Shown piece after piece: positions 45,062-53,786 of a DNA stretch of 64,000 bases. The stretch is from the NCBI RefSeq assembly GCF_033096005.1, contig NZ_AP026803.1, positions 788,501 to 852,500 on the forward strand, written 5' to 3'. Position 1 is the first letter of the stretch, and every line of letters begins with the position of its first letter. The notes beneath the pieces are model-generated. The model saw nothing but the letters and a program-made list of their open reading frames with translations, had not been told where the DNA came from and did not search any database. Source of the DNA: Lactobacillus xylocopicola (GTDB taxonomy: Bacteria > Bacillota > Bacilli > Lactobacillales > Lactobacillaceae). The translations under genes were made by a program, and so were the position numbers.

Positions 45062-45970
45062 TCACGAAAGATCCTTTTTACTATAACCAATCTGCTTCAA
45101 AAACCTCGGATCCGAACGCCAGTTGCGCTGGACCTTGACCCACAAACGGAGATTGACCTTTTCACCTAACAAATTTTCAATTTGCTTGCGCGCATTAATG
45201 CCAATCTGCTTGAGCATTTTGCCTCCTTTGCCAATAATAATCCCTTTTTGCCCGCTTTTTTCAACATAAATCGTCGCCTCAATTTGTAGCTTATTCTTTT
45301 CATGTTGATTCATCCGTTCAACCCAAACGGCCGCAGCATGAGGAACTTCCTCAGCAGTTAGTTGGAGTAGTTGCTCGCGAATTAATTCAGCCACCATAAA
45401 ATATTCCGGTCGGTCGGTAATTTGGTCAGGATCATAGTAGTTGGGTCCTTCTGGCAAGTACTTGTACAGCACCTGGGTTAAGTCCGTAATACCGATCCCC
45501 TGAGTAGCTGAAATGGGCAAGAATTCCTTGAAGATGTTTAGGTGGCGGTAAGCATCGATTAATGGGAGTAATTCGTTGGGGTGGACCTGGTCGACCTTGT
45601 TAATCAAAAGCAGCACTGGTACCGCAGTCTTCTTCAAAAGCTCGATAATATATTCGTTTCCTGCCCCAATCTCTTCTGGTTCAACCATGAACAAAATTAA
45701 ATCGACGCCGTTAAGAACAGACAGACTGGCCTGGTCCATGTATTGATCGAGTTCCAAGTGTGGCTTAAAAACACCCGGTGTATCAACAAAAACAACCTGC
45801 ATGTTGGTAGTCGTGTAGATACCAGAAATCTTATTCCGGGTTGTTTGCGGCTTATTCGAAGTAATCGCTACCTTTTGGCCCACTAAATAATTCATTAACG
45901 TCGACTTGCCTACATTGGGGCGCCCAACTAGCGCTACAAAACCGGATTTATTTTTTGTGTTTTCAGCCAT
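45062..45970 (-). CDS. era: GTPase Era
   Basis: A 302-residue GTPase needed for 30S ribosomal subunit assembly. G motifs are G1 [11 protein letters not shown] near 16-26, G3 DTPG near 62-65, and G4 NKVD near 123-126. The C-terminal KH domain with [15 protein letters not shown] near 237-251 binds the 3' end of 16S rRNA. Its start overlaps the ybeY stop as TAATG, and recO follows after 1 nt. The dgkA and cdd genes that separate ybeY and era in Bacillus are absent. Confidence 0.97.
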   Translation of the reverse strand: MAENTKNKSGFVALVGRPNVGKSTLMNYLVGQKVAITSNKPQTTRNKISGIYTTTNMQVVFVDTPGVFKPHLELDQYMDQASLSVLNGVDLILFMVEPEEIGAGNEYIIELLKKTAVPVLLLINKVDQVHPNELLPLIDAYRHLNIFKEFLPISATQGIGITDLTQVLYKYLPEGPNYYDPDQITDRPEYFMVAELIREQLLQLTAEEVPHAAAVWVERMNQHEKNKLQIEATIYVEKSGQKGIIIGKGGKMLKQIGINARKQIENLLGEKVNLRLWVKVQRNWRSDPRFLKQIGYSKKDLS

Positions 45971-46494
45971 TATTTACCTCTACCTTGGTCTAACTGGTCT
46001 GGATACAGGGGAAGTCCGTACTTTTCTAGGACGCTCCCCTGGATACCAAACATTTCCTTTGCTTCATTTGGGTCAATATGATCATAACCGTTTAAATGCA
46101 GAAAGCCGTGAACTAGGGTATAGCCAAATTCACGGTCCCACCCCGTACCATATTCTTTACTATGCCGGTTAATTACTGGAGGACACAGAAATAAATCGCC
46201 GATGTCCTGGTAAAAATCCGCGTCTTGGCCAAAAACAGCCAGGTCAAGCTGGTCTTCACCATCTTCAATGGCAAACGAGATAACATCGGTCGGTCGATCT
46301 TGCCCGCGATATTCCCGGTTAATTGCCTGACTACGTGCTTCAGCGATAAAGTTAACGCTCATTTCCAGATTGGTTGCGGGGGCTACTTCTTTTTTGGCAA
46401 GTATGAGTAGTTCATCAATCCAGTTCTGCCAATCGTGCTCCTGATCTTGCAAAAAGCCAACTTCGTCATTATAAGTAATATCAAGTGGAGCCAT
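45970..46494 (-). CDS. ybeY: Endoribonuclease YbeY (rRNA maturation factor)
   Basis: A 174-residue zinc-dependent endoribonuclease for 16S rRNA maturation and ribosome quality control. The metal-binding signature H-x3-H-x5-H is present in [16 protein letters not shown] near 130-145, and the substrate region [16 protein letters not shown] near 57-72 is typical. I use the ATG at 46492-46494, which overlaps the phoH stop as TGATG; the frame also allows a TTG one codon earlier. It is coupled to phoH and era on either side. Confidence 0.95.
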   Translation of the reverse strand: MAPLDITYNDEVGFLQDQEHDWQNWIDELLILAKKEVAPATNLEMSVNFIAEARSQAINREYRGQDRPTDVISFAIEDGEDQLDLAVFGQDADFYQDIGDLFLCPPVINRHSKEYGTGWDREFGYTLVHGFLHLNGYDHIDPNEAKEMFGIQGSVLEKYGLPLYPDQLDQGRGK

Positions 46495-47450
46495 CAACTT
46501 TGTTCTTCTTCCTGTTCATAAGCGTTAATTATCTTGGCAACAACCGGGTGACGCACAACATCATTTGCAGAAAAGTGAATAAATTTGACCTGGTTAATTT
46601 GCTTTAAAATGTGCTGTGCATCGATTAAGCCACTGTGCTGCCGGCCAGGTAAGTCAACCTGAGTCATATCGCCATTGACAATCATTTTGGAATTGAAGCC
46701 CAGCCGCGTCAAAAACATCTTCATCTGCGCATCAGTGGTATTTTGGGCTTCATCCAAGATAACAAAAGCATCATCTAAAGTCCGGCCACGCATGTAGGCT
46801 AACGGCGCAACTTCAATCACGCCGCGTTCCATCAAGTGGTCGGTGGTGTTGGTCCCCAAAATGGCATAGAGGGAGTCATAGATTGGCCGCAAGTAGGGAT
46901 CGACTTTTTCCTTCAAGTCTCCCGGCAAAAAGCCTAAGGACTCACCAGCCTCAACAGCTGGTCGGGTCAACACAATGCGTGAAACTTCGCCCCGCTTAAA
47001 GGCTGCAATGGCACAGACAACCGCAATGAAAGTCTTACCAGTTCCAGCTGGCCCAATGCCAAAGACGACATCATTTTTGGCAATGGCTTCAACGTACCGC
47101 TTCTGGCCCATATTTTTGACTCTAACCGGGCGGCCTTTAGCATCCCGAATTAAAATTTGCTGGTAGAGGTCAGGAAAATATTCGGTAGTCCCCTTATCTG
47201 CCATTTTCATTGCACTAACTACGTCAGGGGCACTAATGTTAATCTTGGCGCTCACGACCTGGTCTAGAGCCCGCAAGACCGCAAGAACTTTGTTAGTTGG
47301 GGCTTCATCGCCCGCAATGGTAATTTGGCTGCCTGTATCGACGACACTGACGTCGTAATTTTCAGCTAGCAGGTTTAAGTTGCTATCATTTACTCCAACT
47401 AGTTTTTGAATATTTTCTGGATTTCTAGGAATAAAATTGGTTTGGGACAA
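46494..47450 (-). CDS. phoH: PhoH-like ATPase
   Basis: A 318-residue P-loop ATPase of the PhoH family; its cellular role is unclear, possibly in RNA metabolism, given its fixed pairing with ybeY. Walker A is GPAGTGKTFIAV near 135-146, Walker B is AFVILDEAQN near 229-238, and the GDMTQVDLPG block near 258-267 is family specific. The start is a TTG at 47450 with GGGAG 7 nt upstream. The N-terminal 100 residues form the KH-like domain usual for the group. pgpH (yqfF), found between phoH and ybeY in Bacillus, is missing here. Confidence 0.92.
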   Translation of the reverse strand: MSQTNFIPRNPENIQKLVGVNDSNLNLLAENYDVSVVDTGSQITIAGDEAPTNKVLAVLRALDQVVSAKINISAPDVVSAMKMADKGTTEYFPDLYQQILIRDAKGRPVRVKNMGQKRYVEAIAKNDVVFGIGPAGTGKTFIAVVCAIAAFKRGEVSRIVLTRPAVEAGESLGFLPGDLKEKVDPYLRPIYDSLYAILGTNTTDHLMERGVIEVAPLAYMRGRTLDDAFVILDEAQNTTDAQMKMFLTRLGFNSKMIVNGDMTQVDLPGRQHSGLIDAQHILKQINQVKFIHFSANDVVRHPVVAKIINAYEQEEEQS

Positions 47451-47465
47451 GTTTGGCTCCCTTTC

Positions 47466-47912
47466 TTAACTTAATTGATCTTGAACTGCCTTAGCAGCAG
47501 CTTTGCCATCTGCCTTACCCTTGATTTTGGGCATTAACGCCTGCATAACTTTGCCGAAGTCAGACTTCCCCTGGGCGCCAACTGCAGTTATGGTTGTAGC
47601 CACGAGTTTAGCAAGTTCAGCCGCAGACAACTGCTGGGGCAAATAATTTGTGACAATCGCCAACTCTTTTTTAGTTTCTTCAACTAAGTCTGTGCGGCCA
47701 CCCTTGGTATATTCTGCAATTGACTCTTCCCGCTGCTTTTTTTCACGGTTAAGTACCGTCAGCTCTTCATCAGCATTCAATTCATGTTCAACCTTGATTT
47801 GTTCATTCATCAAGGCCGACTTGATCAGGCGCACTGTGTTTAGTTTGATCTGATCGCGCTCTTTCATGGCATCCTTCAGATCAGCTGTAATCTGTTCCAA
47901 TAAGCTCACCAT
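47466..47912 (-). CDS. yqeY: YqeY/GatB-like domain protein
   Basis: A 148-residue protein related to the C-terminal domain of GatB. The typical pattern is seen: LLEQITADLKDAMKERD near the start, LNTVRLIKSALMNEQI near 24-39, and YLPQQLSAAELAKLV near 90-104. It may bind tRNA, but the function is unknown. It is almost always next to rpsU, as here. An AAGGGG site lies very close to the ATG, so the GTG one codon later is an equally possible start. It has its own extended -10 after the rpsU terminator. Confidence 0.9.
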   Translation of the reverse strand: MVSLLEQITADLKDAMKERDQIKLNTVRLIKSALMNEQIKVEHELNADEELTVLNREKKQREESIAEYTKGGRTDLVEETKKELAIVTNYLPQQLSAAELAKLVATTITAVGAQGKSDFGKVMQALMPKIKGKADGKAAAKAVQDQLS

Positions 47913-47942
47913 AACCCCTTCTTTCCATGCGTACCTAGTTAA

Positions 47943-47948
47943 ATTATA
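47943..47948 (-). promoter_or_regulatory. Extended -10 element upstream of yqeY
   Basis: The minus strand reads TTGCTATAAT, a perfect extended -10 box 30 nt before the yqeY start, placing the yqeY-phoH-ybeY-era-recO genes under a promoter separate from rpsU. Confidence 0.6.
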
Positions 47949-48010
47949 GCAAATCTACCGTCTAGTAGAAAAAATAAATTACTATCTACGGTAAACAAAC
48001 GCTTAAGACT

Positions 48011-48048
48011 AAAAAACGACCTCTATTCTTTACGGATAGAAGTCGTTT
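48011..48048 (-). terminator. Terminator after rpsU
   Basis: AAACGAC-c-TCTAT (48014-48025) pairs with ATAGA-a-GTCGTTT (48036-48048) with one mismatch. On the minus strand a run of six T follows. Confidence 0.8.
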
Positions 48049-48057
48049 CTCTAAGTA

Positions 48058-48234
48058 CTAATAATGTTTGCGTTTGCGAGCTGCTTCAGATTTAAGCTTT
48101 CTACGTACGCTAGGTTTTTCGTAGAATTCGCGCTTACGGTATTCTTGCAAAGTACCACTTCTGGAAACGGAACGTTTAAAACGACGAAGAGCATCATCAA
48201 TAGACTCGTTTTCGTGAACGACTGTCTTGGCCAT
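48058..48234 (-). CDS. rpsU: 30S ribosomal protein S21
   Basis: A 58-residue ribosomal protein of the small subunit, needed for translation initiation. The protein starts [19 protein letters not shown] and has the basic ending EAARKRKHY, matching S21 throughout. AAGGAGGG lies 8 nt before the ATG, a near-perfect binding site. A longer open frame (48051-48272) overlaps it in another register and is spurious. It is transcribed as a short unit with its own terminator. yqeY follows downstream. Confidence 0.97.
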   Translation of the reverse strand: MAKTVVHENESIDDALRRFKRSVSRSGTLQEYRKREFYEKPSVRRKLKSEAARKRKHY

Positions 48235-48395
48235 ATGTGATCCCTCCTTCCATTTCTTGACGTTGCCGTCATGGATTTACTTAATTATATCAAACCAAAT
48301 TAATCGGTCAATACGTAGAGGCAATGTTTTTTAAAAAGATTGCTCAATTTCTCATTTAATTAACATTAAATCTGTTAAAGACCGGGGCTAAATTG

Positions 48396-48401
48396 TATAA
48401 T
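48396..48401 (+). promoter_or_regulatory. -10 element of ppsR
   Basis: A perfect TATAAT lies 23 nt before the start codon, with a weak TGTTAA at the -35 distance. AAAAGGAG is the binding site that follows. Confidence 0.6.
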
Positions 48402-48423
48402 TAAAAGAAAAAAGGAGCTTACT

Positions 48424-49251
48424 ATGGTTGAAGAAACACCAAAAAAAGAAGTCAACATCGTTATTATCTCTGATTCTGCTGGCGATACCGCCTTTAACAA
48501 TGCAGTGGCCGCTGCGGCCCAATTCCCTGACGCACAGGTCAATTACCGGCGCTATCCCTTCATTTTTAACCAAGAAAAATTAACTGAAACACTTGCCGAA
48601 ATAGTCCAGTTTCCTAACCTGGTAATTATCTATAGCCTGGCTAAGGATGAGATGCAAATTCCGATTATCCGCTTCGTGCGCGAGCACCATATTGAGAGCG
48701 TGGACATTCTTTCTCCAGCTATGGAAGCAATTCAAAAAATAACTGGGCTCCACCCCCAAAACAAGGTTGGCGCCCAGCACAAAATGAACCAGAAGTATTT
48801 TGACCGCATTTCAGCCATTGAGTTTGCGGTGATGTACGATGATGGTAAGGATCCCAAGGGCTTTTTAGAGGCTGATGTGGTTCTCCTAGGCGTGTCCAGA
48901 ACTTCTAAGACCCCCCTGTCACTCTTTTTAGCCAATAAAAACATTAAGGTGGCCAACCTTCCTCTAGTTCCTGATACCCATATTCCTAAGGAAATTTACC
49001 AAATTGATGCCAAAAAAATCATTGGTCTAACCAATGACCTGTCCGTCTTAAATGAATTTAGGCGGCAACGGATGATTTCTTATGGGCTAAATCCAGATAC
49101 GGTGTATTCCAACACAGATGCAATCAAAAATGAACTCAATTCGGCGCAAAAGCTTTATGATGAATTAGGCTGCTATGTGATTAATGTTGCCCACCGCTCA
49201 ATCGAGGAAACGGCGGCCTTAATCATGAAGCACTTAGGAATTGAGGAATAG
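48424..49251 (+). CDS. ppsR: PpsR/DUF299 bifunctional kinase-pyrophosphorylase (pyruvate dikinase regulator)
   Basis: A 275-residue member of the DUF299 family, which inactivates (by ADP-dependent phosphorylation) and reactivates (by phosphorolysis) pyruvate phosphate dikinase or PEP synthase. The P-loop [16 protein letters not shown] is at about 153-168. The opening [14 protein letters not shown] and the ending [11 protein letters not shown] are typical. Its presence implies that the cell makes PEP from pyruvate, which would fit the citrate genes at the window's end, but no dikinase gene is in view. It diverges from rpsU. In Bacillus its orthologue lies between glyS and dnaG. Confidence 0.9.
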   Translation: MVEETPKKEVNIVIISDSAGDTAFNNAVAAAAQFPDAQVNYRRYPFIFNQEKLTETLAEIVQFPNLVIIYSLAKDEMQIPIIRFVREHHIESVDILSPAMEAIQKITGLHPQNKVGAQHKMNQKYFDRISAIEFAVMYDDGKDPKGFLEADVVLLGVSRTSKTPLSLFLANKNIKVANLPLVPDTHIPKEIYQIDAKKIIGLTNDLSVLNEFRRQRMISYGLNPDTVYSNTDAIKNELNSAQKLYDELGCYVINVAHRSIEETAALIMKHLGIEE

Positions 49252-49304
49252 CGTACTTTAAGACGATAGTCCTAGCGTCGAATAAGTTTTATGAGGTAAG
49301 GCAA

Positions 49305-49847
49305 ATGACTGATTCACAAGAAAAAAATAATTTAGCTACTGCAATTTTTGCTGGCGGGTGTTTTTGGTGCATGGTAGAACCCTTTGATTCATTGCCAGGA
49401 ATTAAAAAAGTGGTTTCGGGCTATACCGGTGGCCATGTTCCTAATCCCACCTATGAACAAGTTGCAAGTGGTCTAACTGGCCACACGGAAGCAGTCGAAA
49501 TCACTTACGACCCACAAATAATATCATATGAAACCCTGCTGCAATACTATTGGCAGGTAACTGATCCAACTGATGCAATGGGGCAGTTTCAAGATCGTGG
49601 TGACAGCTACCGGCCAGTCATCTACTATCATTCACCAGCCCAAAAAGCTGCAGCAGAACAGTCTAAGCAAAACTTGCAGGCTAGTGGGAAGTTCGACCAA
49701 CCCATTGTTACGGCAATCGAGCCCGCTAAACCTTTTTATCCTGCTGAGGACTACCACCAAGACTTCTACAAGAAGAATCCCGCCCGTTATGCCCTGGAAG
49801 AATCGGGTGGCCGGACCGACTTTATTAAAAGAAACTGGCAAAAATAA
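49305..49847 (+). CDS. msrA: Peptide methionine sulfoxide reductase MsrA
   Basis: A 180-residue enzyme that reduces the S-epimer of methionine sulfoxide. The catalytic GGCFWC is at about 17-22, with [23 protein letters not shown] continuation near 33-51 and the [10 protein letters not shown] block near 149-158. No second C-terminal recycling Cys is visible, so reduction may rely on the second Cys of the GCFWC motif. It follows ppsR by 53 nt, and msrB, for the R-epimer, is 1 kb away on the other strand. A short hairpin with a T-run (49854-49877) may terminate it. Confidence 0.95.
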   Translation: MTDSQEKNNLATAIFAGGCFWCMVEPFDSLPGIKKVVSGYTGGHVPNPTYEQVASGLTGHTEAVEITYDPQIISYETLLQYYWQVTDPTDAMGQFQDRGDSYRPVIYYHSPAQKAAAEQSKQNLQASGKFDQPIVTAIEPAKPFYPAEDYHQDFYKKNPARYALEESGGRTDFIKRNWQK

Positions 49848-49875
49848 AGTAGACAATCAGGATACTGGTTGTTTT

Positions 49876-49905
49876 TTGCATAGTTCCAGTAACTTTTGGT
49901 AAACT
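49876..49905 (+). promoter_or_regulatory. Promoter of the YitT gene
   Basis: TTGCAT (49876-49881), an 18-nt spacer and the extended -10 TGGTAAACT (hexamer at 49900-49905) lie 44 nt before the chosen start. Confidence 0.4.
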
Positions 49906-49948
49906 AATTTACGTTTATTAAGCAAGTTTGATAAAAGGTTATAAGGTA

Positions 49949-50827
49949 ATGGATAAACTCGACACATTCAACCGACGTTACAGTCTGCTTTCAAAAATTT
50001 CAGCTTCATTTTTTTATTCTTTAGCGGTTGCGTTTGCTTTGAACTTCTTTTGGGCACCCGGTCACATGTACTCTTCTGGCGTTACCGGGTTTGCCCAGCT
50101 GGTCAACACGATGAGTGAACGTTTTTTGCCAGTAACCTTGACTACTTCGACCATGTACTTCGCCCTGAACGTGCCCTTATTGCTGCTAGCCTGGTTTAAG
50201 ATTGGCCATAAGTTTACCTTCTTTACTATTATTACCGTTATTCTAGGTTCCTTAATGATGCGCCTGATTCACCCGGTGGACATGCATGTTGATCCTCTGG
50301 TCTGCGCCATCTTTGGTGGCATGATAAATGGTCTGGGAACCGGTTTTGCCTTAAAAAACGGCATCTCGACCGGTGGCCTTGATATTATCGGTATCGTGAT
50401 TCAAAAGAAAACGGGCACCAGCTATGGTAAAATCAGTATCTTAATTAACCTAGTGATTATTGCCGCAGCAGGCTTTGCTTTTGGTTGGACGCGTGCTCTT
50501 TATTCGGCTCTGACCATCTTTATCAACGGTCGGGTCATTGATACGATTTACACCCAACATCAAAAAATGCAGGTAACCATTGTAACTGAACAACCCCAGG
50601 CGATTATTGATGGTGTCCAAGAAAAAATGCATCGCGGCATCACTATTTTTCACGATGTTGAAGGAGCATATAGTCATATTGAAAAGAAGGTTTTAATCAC
50701 GGTGATTGACCGCTATGATATGTACGACATCTTACAGATTGTCAAAAAGAGCGATCCCTACGCATTTATGAGCGTTACTGAGGTTGAACGCGTATACGGT
50801 AGCTTCAAAGAACAAGAAATTGTCTAA
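49949..50827 (+). CDS. YitT family membrane protein (DUF161/DUF2179)
   Basis: A 292-residue protein with about five membrane helices in residues 15-195 (two DUF161 repeats, with GVTGFAQLV and GISTGGLDIIG as the paired repeat signatures) and a cytoplasmic DUF2179 domain of about 80 residues at the end (TIVTEQPQAIIDGVQE, with GAYSHIEKKVLITVI). Its function is unknown; the domain resembles PII-like/ACT sensor folds. The ATG at 49949 is preferred over a TTG seven codons earlier. The gene ends at a bidirectional terminator facing msrB. Confidence 0.88.
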   Translation: MDKLDTFNRRYSLLSKISASFFYSLAVAFALNFFWAPGHMYSSGVTGFAQLVNTMSERFLPVTLTTSTMYFALNVPLLLLAWFKIGHKFTFFTIITVILGSLMMRLIHPVDMHVDPLVCAIFGGMINGLGTGFALKNGISTGGLDIIGIVIQKKTGTSYGKISILINLVIIAAAGFAFGWTRALYSALTIFINGRVIDTIYTQHQKMQVTIVTEQPQAIIDGVQEKMHRGITIFHDVEGAYSHIEKKVLITVIDRYDMYDILQIVKKSDPYAFMSVTEVERVYGSFKEQEIV

Positions 50828-50861
50828 AAAAGTGCACTTCCAAAAGGAGGTGCACTTTTAA
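50828..50861. terminator. Bidirectional terminator between the YitT gene and msrB
   Basis: AAAAGTGCACTTCC (50828-50841) pairs with GGAGGTGCACTTTT (50846-50859) around an AAAA loop, a 14-bp stem with one T-G pair, and T-runs on both strands. Confidence 0.9.
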
Positions 50862-50863
50862 GG

Positions 50864-51295
50864 TTATTCAAATAATTGCTTATACTCACCATAACCGCGT
50901 TTAGCAAGTTGTTCATATGGGATAAAGTCCAATGCTGAAGAATTGATACAATACCTTAAGCCGCCGCGATCAACTGGCCCATCGTTAAAGACGTGTCCCA
51001 AGTGAGAGTCAGCATCAGGACTCTTAACTTCGGTTCTTTCCATGTTGTGCGATTGGTCGCGCCGGTATATCAACTTGGCGATCGGTTTAGTAAAGCTGGG
51101 CCAGCCGCAACCAGCATCATACTTGTCTGTACTCGAAAAGAGCGGTTCACCCGATACCACATCGACATAGATGCCCTTTTGATCGAAGTTGTCATACTTA
51201 CCCTGGAACGGGTAATCAGTTGCTCCATGTTGCGTTACCTCAAGCTGTTCGGTCGTCAGTTGCTGCAATTTTTCATTTTTCTTTGCTTGTTCCAT
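50864..51295 (-). CDS. msrB: Peptide methionine sulfoxide reductase MsrB, zinc-less form
   Basis: A 143-residue enzyme for the R-epimer of methionine sulfoxide. The catalytic Cys is in [10 protein letters not shown] near 113-122, and the resolving Cys is in DAGCGWPSF near 61-69. The four structural zinc cysteines of many MsrB proteins are absent: [13 protein letters not shown] replaces the first C-x2-C and [13 protein letters not shown] the second. Zinc-free MsrB forms are known, so activity is expected. It is a single gene on the minus strand between the YitT and aminotransferase genes. Confidence 0.94.
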   Translation of the reverse strand: MEQAKKNEKLQQLTTEQLEVTQHGATDYPFQGKYDNFDQKGIYVDVVSGEPLFSSTDKYDAGCGWPSFTKPIAKLIYRRDQSHNMERTEVKSPDADSHLGHVFNDGPVDRGGLRYCINSSALDFIPYEQLAKRGYGEYKQLFE

Positions 51296-51401
51296 TTACT
51301 ATCACCACCTACCATAACTATAGCAAACTTTACGTAATTACTTGGTTTAGCGGTCTCATAAATTAATGTTATCTTAAATCTCACTTTTGGTAAAACTAGG
51401 T

Positions 51402-51407
51402 TATAAT
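51402..51407 (+). promoter_or_regulatory. -10 element of the aminotransferase gene
   Basis: A perfect TATAAT lies 37 nt before the ATG. The -35 region is poor, and GAAAGG serves as a distant binding site. Confidence 0.45.
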
Positions 51408-51444
51408 TATTTCAGTACAAAATATAGAAAGGTTAACTATAACT

Positions 51445-52632
51445 ATGCCAAAATTAAGCCCAAATTTATCGGGAAAGATTAATTCCAAGATCAAAAATTT
51501 GCCTTCTTCGCAAATTCGTTCTTTTAGCAAAGGAATTGCCCAAATTCCGGAGATAATCATGTTGACGGTTGGTGAACCTGACTTAAATACGCCTGAGCAC
51601 ATTAAGCAAGCTGCAATCACAGCCATTGAAGATAATGATTCACATTATGCCCCCGAAGCTGGGAAAATGGCCTATTTAACGGCAGTTAGCACTTACCTGC
51701 AAGAAAGCTTGGGTGTATCCTATGATCCCAAAAGTGAAATCTGTGCAACTGTTGGCGTTTCCGGCGGTTTAAATGTCACTTTTATGGCACTCTTCAATCA
51801 AGGCGATAAAGTTATTGTCCCTACTCCGGTTTGGGAAGTGTACTTTGGCATTATTAAAATGGCGGGAGGAGTACCTATCCAAGTAGATACATCTGCTGAC
51901 AATTTTATTCTGACAGCGGAAAAATTAACCCAGACTTTGGAAAACGAAGGTAACGGGGCTAAAGCAGTTGTTTTGACCGATCCTTCTAACCCAACTGGCC
52001 GGGTTTATGCACAGAGCGAACTCAAAGCTTTAGCCCAGGTTATCACTGCATATGGCCTGTACGCTGTTAGTGATGAAATCTACGCCGAATTAACTTACGA
52101 CCACAAAAAGCACTATTCACTTACCCAAATTATTCCGGATCGCACGATTCTCGTATCCGGCCTATCAAAAAGTTTTGCCATGACGGGCTGGCGGATCGGC
52201 TACATTGCCGGGCCAGCGGAAATAATGGCAGCGATTATTAAAATCAATTCCTTCCTCATTACTTCGGTTACCGATAATGTTCAGGCGGCTGCAACCGAGG
52301 GCTTAAGAGCTGGTGAAAAAGACTATGCCGCAGCCCGTGCAACCTATGGCAAACGATTACATATTGTTCAAACTGGACTAGAACAAAATGGTTTTGAAAT
52401 GGCTGTTCCAGAGGGCGCCTTTTATATTTTTGCCAAGATTCCCAGTGCTTTTGGTAGTGATGATGTTGCCTTTGCCAATGATCTGGCTACTAAGGCTAAG
52501 GTTGGGGTGGTTCCAGGAAGCTACTTTGGAGCGGGCGGACAAGGTTATGTCCGCTTGTCTTACGCCTCGTCAGAAGAAAAGTTGCAGACCGCAGTTGACC
52601 GGATTACCAACTATGTTAAGCAGAGCCTATAA
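51445..52632 (+). CDS. Class I pyridoxal-phosphate aminotransferase (PatA/AraT-like)
   Basis: A 395-residue fold-type I aminotransferase. The PLP Lys is in VSGLSKSFAMTGWRIGY near 231-247. Other blocks are TVGEPDLNTPEHI near 36-48, DPSNPTGRVYAQ near 168-179, YAVSDEIYAELTYD near 200-213, and the carboxylate-binding Arg in YVRLSYASS near 368-376. It may serve aromatic, branched-chain or aspartate transamination; the substrate is not clear. It is not linked to asnS-ypmB, where Bacillus has aspB. It is probably a single gene, and tpx begins 85 nt later with its own binding site. Confidence 0.9.
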   Translation: MPKLSPNLSGKINSKIKNLPSSQIRSFSKGIAQIPEIIMLTVGEPDLNTPEHIKQAAITAIEDNDSHYAPEAGKMAYLTAVSTYLQESLGVSYDPKSEICATVGVSGGLNVTFMALFNQGDKVIVPTPVWEVYFGIIKMAGGVPIQVDTSADNFILTAEKLTQTLENEGNGAKAVVLTDPSNPTGRVYAQSELKALAQVITAYGLYAVSDEIYAELTYDHKKHYSLTQIIPDRTILVSGLSKSFAMTGWRIGYIAGPAEIMAAIIKINSFLITSVTDNVQAAATEGLRAGEKDYAAARATYGKRLHIVQTGLEQNGFEMAVPEGAFYIFAKIPSAFGSDDVAFANDLATKAKVGVVPGSYFGAGGQGYVRLSYASSEEKLQTAVDRITNYVKQSL

Positions 52633-52717
52633 CTTAAAGTGCTTATTTTTGGGTTTATTCCAGCTAGTAGTTTAAACTTTATTTAGATGATTTTATTTTT
52701 TTAAGAGAGGACCAATT

Positions 52718-53212
52718 ATGCAAATTACGATGAGACAAGAGAAGCTAGCAACTAATGGTCAACCACCGCTAGTGGGAGATCAATTACCAGACTTTAACTT
52801 AACCGTGTCCGATGGTTCAGTTCAGCGTGCGGCCAACCTGATTACCAAGCCAACCCTCATTAGTGTTGTGCCTAATATTAATACGAGTGTTTGCAGTATT
52901 TCAACTAAGCGCTTTAATGGCGAAGTTGACAAGTATGATGGCATCAACTTCTACACCATTTCAACTAACACCACTGATGAACAGAAGAATTGGTGTGCTG
53001 CTGAAGGCGTGAAAAAAATGAAATTGTTGTCGGACAAGGAGCTCGACTTTGGTAAAAAGATGGGTCTCTACGTTGAAGCTGCTGGAATTGATGCCAGAAG
53101 TATTTGGATTGTTGATGCCGACCGGAAGGTACTCTACCAAGAATTGATTCAAGAAATGACCAATGAACCAAACTACGATGCAGCTTTAACCTTTTTAGAC
53201 AGCTTGAAGTAG
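52718..53212 (+). CDS. tpx: Thiol peroxidase Tpx
   Basis: A 164-residue atypical two-Cys peroxiredoxin that removes peroxides with electrons from thioredoxin. The peroxidatic Cys is in NINTSVCSISTKRFN near 54-68, where the usual T-P-V-C reads T-S-V-C, keeping the Thr. The resolving Cys is in NWCAAEGVKKM near 91-101. The Arg of the active site is in DARSIWIVD near 125-133. GAGAGGACC precedes the ATG. With msrA and msrB it makes a small oxidative-repair neighbourhood, though on separate transcripts. Confidence 0.94.
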   Translation: MQITMRQEKLATNGQPPLVGDQLPDFNLTVSDGSVQRAANLITKPTLISVVPNINTSVCSISTKRFNGEVDKYDGINFYTISTNTTDEQKNWCAAEGVKKMKLLSDKELDFGKKMGLYVEAAGIDARSIWIVDADRKVLYQELIQEMTNEPNYDAALTFLDSLK

Positions 53213-53225
53213 TTGTTTTAAAAAG

Positions 53226-53260
53226 AAAAAGCGGTTAGGGTAATACCCTAACCGCTTTTT
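53226..53260. terminator. Bidirectional terminator between tpx and the broken Nudix gene
   Basis: AAAAAGCGGTTAGGG (53226-53240) and CCCTAACCGCTTTTT (53246-53260) form a perfect 15-bp stem with a TAATA loop. Confidence 0.93.
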
Positions 53261-53266
53261 ACTTGC

Positions 53267-53766
53267 TTAAAAAATAGGTTTACTTAATACTTGCCAAGTT
53301 GTAAAGGACTGGTCTTTCAAACTAAATCCTGCAGGCTGAAGTATGTATTCTTTAGCCTTTAAAACCAACGGTGACGAATTGGCAATGGTCAAGTCCGTTA
53401 GAGGCACCCAGAGGGCGCCTAACGAGTCCTGACCAGAAAACTGGTCCACGCTGCTTGAACATTTCCCTTAGTCTGCTCAATATCATAAAGCACACAAATG
53501 TGCTGGTTGTAGTGCCAACTTTCATAATCCCATGGATATTTAAAGGATGTAACTCCAACTTGCTTAAACGCTAAAGCCGTTAATCCGGTTTCCTCACGAA
53601 CCTCGCGCACGACCGCTTCAGTCAATGCTTCACCGTCCTCCAAGCTACCACCAGGCAAGTCGTAGCGGTTAATATAGGGGCCGCCCGTTTTTTTGATAAC
53701 CAGCAGCTTTTGCTGGTCGGCGATTATTCCGTAGCAGCCAAAGGCACGGTGATATTTGGATGACAT
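53267..53766 (-). pseudogene. Nudix hydrolase gene split by a one-base frameshift
   Basis: The N-terminal frame, from the ATG at 53764-53766, encodes a Nudix domain with GGSLEDGEALTEAVVREV and REETGL and then ends at a TAG at 53419 after GNVQAAWTSFLVRTR. The missing C-terminal part continues without a break in the next frame, from about 53452 to 53267, reading VDQFSGQDSLGALWVPL and then NSSPLVLKA, the normal end for such proteins. Joining the frames at GCAGC-GTGGAC needs one lost base. Either the gene is inactivated or the sequence has an error. It lies directly behind aspS with an AGAGGGAA site, probably at the end of the hisS-aspS transcript. Confidence 0.8.
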
Positions 53767-53786
53767 GTGCTTGTTCCCTCTTGTTT

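Noticed and set aside
48051..48272. A 73-codon open frame on the minus strand
   Set aside because: It covers rpsU in another register. The S21 protein in the correct frame has a near-perfect binding site and full family similarity.
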